Below, one piece after another: positions 22,770-25,659 of a stretch of DNA of 25,659 nt. The position numbers were made by a program, and so were the translations under genes. Source of the DNA: Patescibacteria group bacterium (GTDB lineage: Bacteria > Patescibacteriota > WWE3 > UBA101185 > UBA10185); assembly GCA_018056275.1 (NCBI GenBank), contig JAGPFW010000004.1, positions 1 through 25,659 of the forward strand. Direction: 5' to 3'. Under the pieces are notes generated by a model. It was not told the origin of the DNA, ran no database searches, and worked only from the letters and a program-made list of their open reading frames with translations. The first letter of the stretch is position 1; each line of letters begins with the position of its first letter.

Positions 22770-23726
22770 ATGCAAAAAATAAAAAACAAAAAGAATATAA
22801 AAATAGCCTTTTTTGGCACTTCAAATAAGTCAAAACCTATTTTGGAAGCTTTATATAAAAACTTTGACCTTGTTTTATGTGTTACAAAAACTAACCGAAT
22901 TGTGGGACGCAATAAAGAAGAGCAAGAAACAGTAGTAAAAAGATGGGCAAATGAAAATGGGATAAAGGTTTTTGAGATAGAAACCATGAAAAAATCATGG
23001 GAGGCGTTATTAAAAGAACTTATCAGGAATGAAGTGGATTTGATAATTGTAGCGGATTTCGGCTTTATAATAACAACGGAAATTTTAGAGAATTTTAAAA
23101 ACAAAGTTATCAATGTACATTTTTCTTTGCTACCTAAATACAGGGGGGCTAACCCAGTACAGGCTGCTATTTTAAATGGGGACACAAAAACGGGTATAAC
23201 TTTTCTCCAAATGGTTAAGGAACTTGATGCAGGGGATATTATTTATCAAATACCGTACTCCCTTTTGGGTACAGAAACCTCGGGAGAATTGTATGAAAAG
23301 TTATTTTTATTAGCGGCAAATAATTTAGCAGATGTGATAGTAAACTATTTAGATGGTAAACTTGCACCCCAGCCCCAAAACCATGAAAAAGCAACTTTTT
23401 ATTACTCCCCTTCCCACCCCAAAAGCACATACATATATAAAGAAGATGCCAAAATAAACTGGGCAGAATCTCCACAAGAAATAGAGCAAAAAATTCGTGC
23501 TTTTAATCCTTGGCCAATAGCCTGGACAACCTTGGAAGATTTAGAAAAAACAAATATATGCAATTTAAAGTCTACCGTTAATAAAAGCCTAGTTTTAAAA
23601 ATATACTCAGCGCAGATCAAAGAGGGCAAATTGGAACCCATGGAAGTGCAGGTTGAGGGAAAAAATAAAACAAACTGGAAAAGCTTTTTAAATGGTTATT
23701 GTGTTCCTAAGAATAAGAAGGAATAA
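22770..23726 (+). CDS. fmt: Methionyl-tRNA formyltransferase
   Basis: Formylates initiator Met-tRNA with 10-formyl-THF. The formyltransferase core has IKIAFFGTS at the N-terminus, INVHFSLLPKYRGANPVQAAI (with N115 and H117 catalytic) and ELDAGDI (D153, third catalytic residue). A C-terminal OB-like domain (about 210-318) starts YYSPSHPKSTYIYKEDAKINW. An in-frame upstream start at 22719 lies inside def and adds residues unlike Fmt, so I use ATG 22770, 4 nt after the def stop, giving 318 aa (usual about 310). Its last 20 nt overlap the 3' end of convergent rpmB. Confidence 0.96.
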   Translation: MQKIKNKKNIKIAFFGTSNKSKPILEALYKNFDLVLCVTKTNRIVGRNKEEQETVVKRWANENGIKVFEIETMKKSWEALLKELIRNEVDLIIVADFGFIITTEILENFKNKVINVHFSLLPKYRGANPVQAAILNGDTKTGITFLQMVKELDAGDIIYQIPYSLLGTETSGELYEKLFLLAANNLADVIVNYLDGKLAPQPQNHEKATFYYSPSHPKSTYIYKEDAKINWAESPQEIEQKIRAFNPWPIAWTTLEDLEKTNICNLKSTVNKSLVLKIYSAQIKEGKLEPMEVQVEGKNKTNWKSFLNGYCVPKNKKE

Positions 23727-23925
23727 CCCCATCTTTTTTTAATCTTTTTAAGCAGGAGGCACAAACAGTAGCCCGAATTTTTGTGTTTCCTATAATAAGT
23801 TTTTTATTCCTAAGGTTTGCCTTTTGGTGACAGCTAGTTCTACGAGTAACGCGATTTCCTATTCCTCTGGGGACAAGATTTCCTTTATTATATGTTTTTT
23901 GGCATATATCGCATATTTTGGACAT
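23707..23925 (-). CDS. rpmB: Large ribosomal subunit protein bL28
   Basis: Basic 72-aa 50S protein with the family pattern CDICQKTYNKGN...SCHQKANLRNKK and the C-terminal RATVCASCLKRLKK. C5, C8, C55 and C58 form a likely zinc-ribbon, the Cys-containing form of bL28. The frame extends upstream to a TTG at 23946, but ATG 23925 is chosen because bL28 starts MSKICD and the promoter lies between. The gene is convergent with fmt and overlaps it by 20 nt. Confidence 0.95.
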   Translation of the reverse strand: MSKICDICQKTYNKGNLVPRGIGNRVTRRTSCHQKANLRNKKLIIGNTKIRATVCASCLKRLKKDGVIPSYS

Positions 23926-23934
23926 AACATGGGG

Positions 23935-23963
23935 ATTTAAGCACAAAGGATGGGTGGTGTCAA
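23935..23963 (-). promoter_or_regulatory. Strong promoter of rpmB
   Basis: Minus-strand TTGACA (23963-23958), exactly 17 nt, then TTAAAT (23940-23935) with an extended TGC in front. The -10 ends 9 nt before the rpmB ATG, so the leader is about 3 nt and has no Shine-Dalgarno. Confidence 0.7.
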
Positions 23964-24057
23964 AGGTTTTGTTTAAAATAATGGTAAGGGGGCTTCACTA
24001 AAGGAGGAGAATGTGGTACACTCCGGTTGTATTCTAATCTCAGGTAGGAGGATTAAT

Positions 24058-24252
24058 ATGTGTTCTTTGGATGATCAGAATAAAAAGTGTGCTGTTTACA
24101 ACGCTCTTGTAGCGTTGAAATTAGCCAATCACAAGCTCATGAAATTGCGCGACCTGGTTTTGGATTATTCTGTTGACTACGCCGAATTCATTCGCGCAGC
24201 CAAAACAGAAACAAGTATGGTGGGACAGGCCAAAAGATTGGCCAAAGTATAA
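24058..24252 (+). CDS. Orphan 64-aa protein, strongly initiated
   Basis: I do not recognise this protein. It is small, polar and probably helical (YNALVALKLANHKLMKLRDL, then AEFIRAAKTETSMVGQAKRL), with two Cys near the N-terminus (C2, C11), a basic C-terminus and no membrane segment. ATG 24058 is chosen because a perfect AGGAGG Shine-Dalgarno (24046-24051) lies 6 nt upstream; an in-frame GTG at 24013 has no such support. The gene is visibly richer in G and C at codon ends than its neighbours, and it is closed by a strong terminator, so it looks like a highly expressed single-gene unit. A TAAAAT box at 23974-23979 may be its -10. A nucleic-acid or ribosome-associated role is a guess only. Confidence 0.8.
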   Translation: MCSLDDQNKKCAVYNALVALKLANHKLMKLRDLVLDYSVDYAEFIRAAKTETSMVGQAKRLAKV

Positions 24253-24258
24253 TCTCTA

Positions 24259-24297
24259 GGAGAGAGTCCCTTACAAAAGGTACTCTCTCCGTTTTTT
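24259..24297 (+). terminator. Rho-independent terminator of the 64-aa gene
   Basis: GGAGAGAGT (24259-24267) pairs with ACTCTCTCC (24282-24290); the inner CCTT/AAGG extends the stem around an ACAA loop, and six T follow at 24292-24297. It is strong and begins 7 nt after the stop codon. Confidence 0.92.
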
Positions 24298-24318
24298 CCC
24301 CCATCCACATTCAACTTA

Positions 24319-24327
24319 TGCTAAAAT
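24319..24327 (+). promoter_or_regulatory. Extended -10 promoter upstream of the tRNA cluster (distal)
   Basis: TGCTAAAAT just after the terminator. The same nonamer recurs at 24383-24391, 115 and 51 nt upstream of the first tRNA respectively. Confidence 0.5.
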
Positions 24328-24382
24328 CCTAAGGCAGTTTAGGCACGAAGAAGTGAATGAAGAGAAACACACACAATATTTT

Positions 24383-24391
24383 TGCTAAAAT
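24383..24391 (+). promoter_or_regulatory. Extended -10 promoter upstream of the tRNA cluster (proximal)
   Basis: TGCTAAAAT, identical to the distal copy. A start near 24398 would give a tRNA precursor with a 5' leader of about 45 nt. Confidence 0.5.
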
Positions 24392-24442
24392 TAAGCAACA
24401 CCTAAAAATAACGCAACATGGGGAACAATAAACAAAAAGCAA

Positions 24443-24517
24443 GCCAGAGTAGCTCAATGGTAGAGCAGGCGCTTTGTAAGCGTCAGGTTGTGGGTTCGAT
24501 CCCCACCTCTGGCTCCA
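24443..24517 (+). tRNA. tRNA-Thr (anticodon TGT), CCA encoded
   Basis: The acceptor arms GCCAGAG and CTCTGGC pair fully. The D-arm is AGCTCAATGGTAGAGC, the anticodon loop TTTGTAA gives TGT (reads ACA), the T-loop is TTCGATC, the discriminator is T and CCA is encoded at 24515-24517. Confidence 0.96.
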
Positions 24518-24560
24518 CCATGATCTATAATTGTTTACGCAACGAGTAAACAGTGTGTAC

Positions 24561-24647
24561 GCCGGGATACCGAAGCGGTCAAACGGAACTGTCTGTAAAA
24601 CAGTCGGCTTTATGCCTACGTAGGTTCGAATCCTGCTCCCGGCACCA
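24561..24647 (+). tRNA. tRNA-Tyr (anticodon GTA), CCA encoded
   Basis: The acceptor arms GCCGGGA and TCCCGGC pair. The ACTGT/ACAGT anticodon stem encloses CTGTAAA (GTA). A long variable arm, as in bacterial tRNA-Tyr, precedes the T-arm GGTTCGAATCC. The discriminator is A, and CCA is encoded at 24645-24647. Confidence 0.96.
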
Positions 24648-24652
24648 TTATT

Positions 24653-24728
24653 GCCCACTTAGCTCAGTTGGTAGAGCAACTCCATGGTAAGGAGTAGGTC
24701 TGCAGTTCAATTCTGCAAGTGGGCTCCA
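24653..24728 (+). tRNA. tRNA-Thr (anticodon GGT), CCA encoded
   Basis: The acceptor arms GCCCACT and AGTGGGC pair. The ACTCC/GGAGT anticodon stem has the loop ATGGTAA (GGT, reads ACC and ACU). The T-loop is TTCAATT, the discriminator is T, and CCA is encoded at 24726-24728. It starts 5 nt after tRNA-Tyr. Confidence 0.95.
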
Positions 24729-24752
24729 TACAAAGCTTTTAAGAAAATTTAT

Positions 24753-24826
24753 AGGGGCGTCGGTTAACGGTAAACCGTCGGACTCCAAATCCGAGACTGG
24801 GGGTTCAATTCCCTCCGCCCCTGCCA
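24753..24826 (+). tRNA. tRNA-Trp (anticodon CCA), CCA encoded
   Basis: The acceptor arms AGGGGCG and CGCCCCT pair. The CGGA/TCCG anticodon stem encloses CTCCAAA (anticodon CCA, reads UGG). The discriminator is G and CCA is encoded at 24824-24826. A CCA anticodon, together with TGA stops, argues against recoding of UGA to Trp. Confidence 0.95.
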
Positions 24827-24866
24827 CATCTCACATAGTAAAACGCAAAAAATTAAAAATGAAAAA

Positions 24867-24895
24867 GTGACAAAGATGTAAAAACCTGTTAAACT
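24867..24895 (+). promoter_or_regulatory. Promoter of the RRM gene
   Basis: GTGACA (24867-24872), exactly 17 nt, then TAAACT (24890-24895) with TGT in front of the -10. A start near 24902 gives a leader of about 114 nt. Confidence 0.6.
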
Positions 24896-24901
24896 CACTC
24901 C

Positions 24902-25015
24902 TAATGTACGAAGTTAGAGTGCAAATAACGCACTTCCTGTAAGTTTAATCAGAGATACTCACTCAAAATGTCCCCTGAAATAACGAAATGGAATAATAAA
25001 GGCGGTGAATACTAA
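24902..25015 (+). promoter_or_regulatory. Long 5' leader of the RRM gene
   Basis: About 114 nt from the predicted start to the GTG. It contains AGTGC/GCACT, which can form a hairpin, and an overlapping GAAGT/ACTTC pair that would exclude it. AAGGCGGTG near 25000 is a partial Shine-Dalgarno. This is long in a window where most leaders are 0-10 nt. A cold-shock-like role is inference. Confidence 0.4.
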
Positions 25016-25261
25016 GTGAAATTGTATATAGGAAATCTTCCCTACTCTACAAGAGATGACACTCTAAGAGGGCTTTTTGCTCCTTTTGGAACTGTTGTTT
25101 CTGCATCCGTTATCATGGATCGAGATTCAGGCCGAAGCAAAGGTTTTGGGTTTGTAGAAATGTCAAGCGAAGCAGAAGCTAAAGCTGCCAAAGAAGCTAT
25201 GGATGGAAAAGAGGTAGAGGGAAGAGCATTGAAGGTTGATATAGCAAGACCTAAAGCATAA
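25016..25261 (+). CDS. Single-RRM RNA-binding protein
   Basis: An 81-aa protein that is almost only one RNA-recognition motif. RNP2 is LYIGNL (3-8) and RNP1 is KGFGFVEM (42-49), with the aromatic residues that stack on RNA (Y4, F44, F46). A short basic tail (ARPKA) follows, with no glycine-rich region. Such small RRM proteins occur in cyanobacteria and many other bacteria, often cold-induced, and probably act as RNA chaperones. The start is GTG 25016, since MKLYIGNLPY is the natural N-terminus and a GGCGGTG-like Shine-Dalgarno precedes it. It is a single-gene unit with its own promoter, long leader and terminator. Confidence 0.95.
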   Translation: MKLYIGNLPYSTRDDTLRGLFAPFGTVVSASVIMDRDSGRSKGFGFVEMSSEAEAKAAKEAMDGKEVEGRALKVDIARPKA

Positions 25262-25290
25262 TTTACTTTTTAAGATAAATTAACAAGAAG

Positions 25291-25312
25291 GCGGGTTAAA
25301 ACCCGCTTTTTT
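25291..25312 (+). terminator. Rho-independent terminator of the RRM gene
   Basis: GCGGGT (25291-25296), loop TAAA, ACCCGC (25301-25306), then six T (25307-25312). A perfect short GC-rich stem 29 nt after the stop codon. Confidence 0.93.
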
Positions 25313-25352
25313 GTACCATCTTTTTAGGTTTAGTTTAGGTTTAGGGAGAAAC

Positions 25353-25659
25353 TTAGATTCCAAGGAAATTCATTATCAAAAATCTAACTACCAAAGGACC
25401 CATCCCCCCTACCGAAGGAGAGATAAATCTCAGATGATCAAGGTTCTTACTCATATCTAAATCCCCTACTGTTTTGTTCCCTATTTTTGAATATCCAAAA
25501 TCCACTACCGAAGTACCTTTCGCCAAATTCTGCGGAGCCACTAACAGAGGGATTCCAGCACTCAAGACCAAAACCTGATAATCAAGCTTGTTTTGGTTTT
25601 TGTAATAACCTATTACCTCTGTGCAATGTCCAGAAACACTACAATAATGAGAAATTGGT
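25353..25659 (-). CDS. folD: Methylene-THF dehydrogenase/cyclohydrolase FolD, C-terminal part
   Basis: A frame open from the right edge down to a TAA at 25353-25355 gives 101 visible residues. They match the FolD NADP-binding domain end: VSGHCTEVI in place of the usual TCHS-T strand, YQVLVLSAGIPLLV, GTSVVDFGYSKIGNKTVGDLD (like VIDVGIN...GDVDF) and ISPSVGGMGPLVVRFLIMN, the counterpart of the PVPGGVGPMT signature. FolD interconverts 5,10-methylene- and 10-formyl-THF, the donors used by ThyA-type enzymes and by Fmt in this window. The N-terminal catalytic half lies outside. The GGMGP variant is slightly unusual. An internal TTG (25571) is not the start. Confidence 0.85.
   Translation of the reverse strand, partial: PISHYCSVSGHCTEVIGYYKNQNKLDYQVLVLSAGIPLLVAPQNLAKGTSVVDFGYSKIGNKTVGDLDMSKNLDHLRFISPSVGGMGPLVVRFLIMNFLGI

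Noticed and set aside
24329..24658. Minus-strand open frame of 109 codons across two tRNA genes
   Set aside because: It is the antisense of tRNA-Thr and tRNA-Tyr. Products reading GAGSRIRTYVG and RWGSNPQPDA are a well-known false-protein pattern from tRNA genes.
25322..25345. TTTAGG-like short repeats (telomere-like) between the RRM terminator and folD
   Set aside because: Only a few imperfect units in AT-rich spacer; no array, no palindrome and no link to a mobile element.

Overview
This is an AT-rich, very gene-dense stretch of a bacterial chromosome with almost only housekeeping genes. Genes read with the standard bacterial code: TGA works as a stop at topA, ybeY and mrdA. Many family members are shortened (EF-Ts 149 aa, YqeY 100 aa, YbeY 110 aa, Pth 165 aa), neighbouring genes overlap, and two convergent gene pairs overlap at their 3' ends. 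Together with a CysRS carrying a TIGN signature and a long MtrA-like/thymidylate-synthase fusion, this suggests a Candidate Phyla Radiation (Patescibacteria) genome, perhaps Microgenomates or WWE3-like. That assignment is inference. I see no insertion sequence, prophage, CRISPR array or integrase.

Layout. 1-9285 is read on the minus strand. From upstream to downstream it holds a structured leader, rpsB-tsf-frr-rseP, then rpsU-yqeY-ybeY, pth-dnaX-recR, and cysS followed by a partial HExxH protein that runs off the window. At 9421-9470 divergent promoters separate rpsB from a plus-strand APH-fold kinase. The kinase converges on a minus-strand group at 10315-14066: tandem cytidylyltransferase, HIT protein, dCMP-deaminase-like protein and ThyA-like fusion. 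Then come topA, a DHH phosphoesterase, and the rod-shape and wall cluster mreB-mreC-mreD-mrdA, all minus. On the plus strand def-fmt converges on minus-strand rpmB. Next are a strongly initiated 64-aa orphan gene with its own terminator, four tRNAs (Thr-Tyr-Thr-Trp), and an RRM protein with a long leader and a terminator. A partial minus-strand folD fills the right edge.

How they fit together. The window covers translation (rpsB, tsf, frr, rpsU, rpmB, pth, cysS, tRNAs), formylation and deformylation of the initiator methionine (fmt, def), one-carbon and dTMP metabolism (folD, ThyA-like, dCMP deaminase), replication and repair (dnaX, recR, topA), and rod-shaped wall growth (mreBCD, mrdA).

The most notable signal is regulatory. 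At least eight genes have an extended -10 box (TGn plus TAnnnT-like) ending only 6 or 8 nt before the start codon, with no Shine-Dalgarno, which predicts leaderless mRNAs. Other genes (rpsU, rpsB, tsf, the 64-aa gene) have strong Shine-Dalgarno sites. The rpsB leader also looks like a three-arm RNA switch whose closing hairpin contains the Shine-Dalgarno and is followed by a U-tract. No intergenic stretch exceeds 300 bases; the longest is the 236-nt rpsB leader region.
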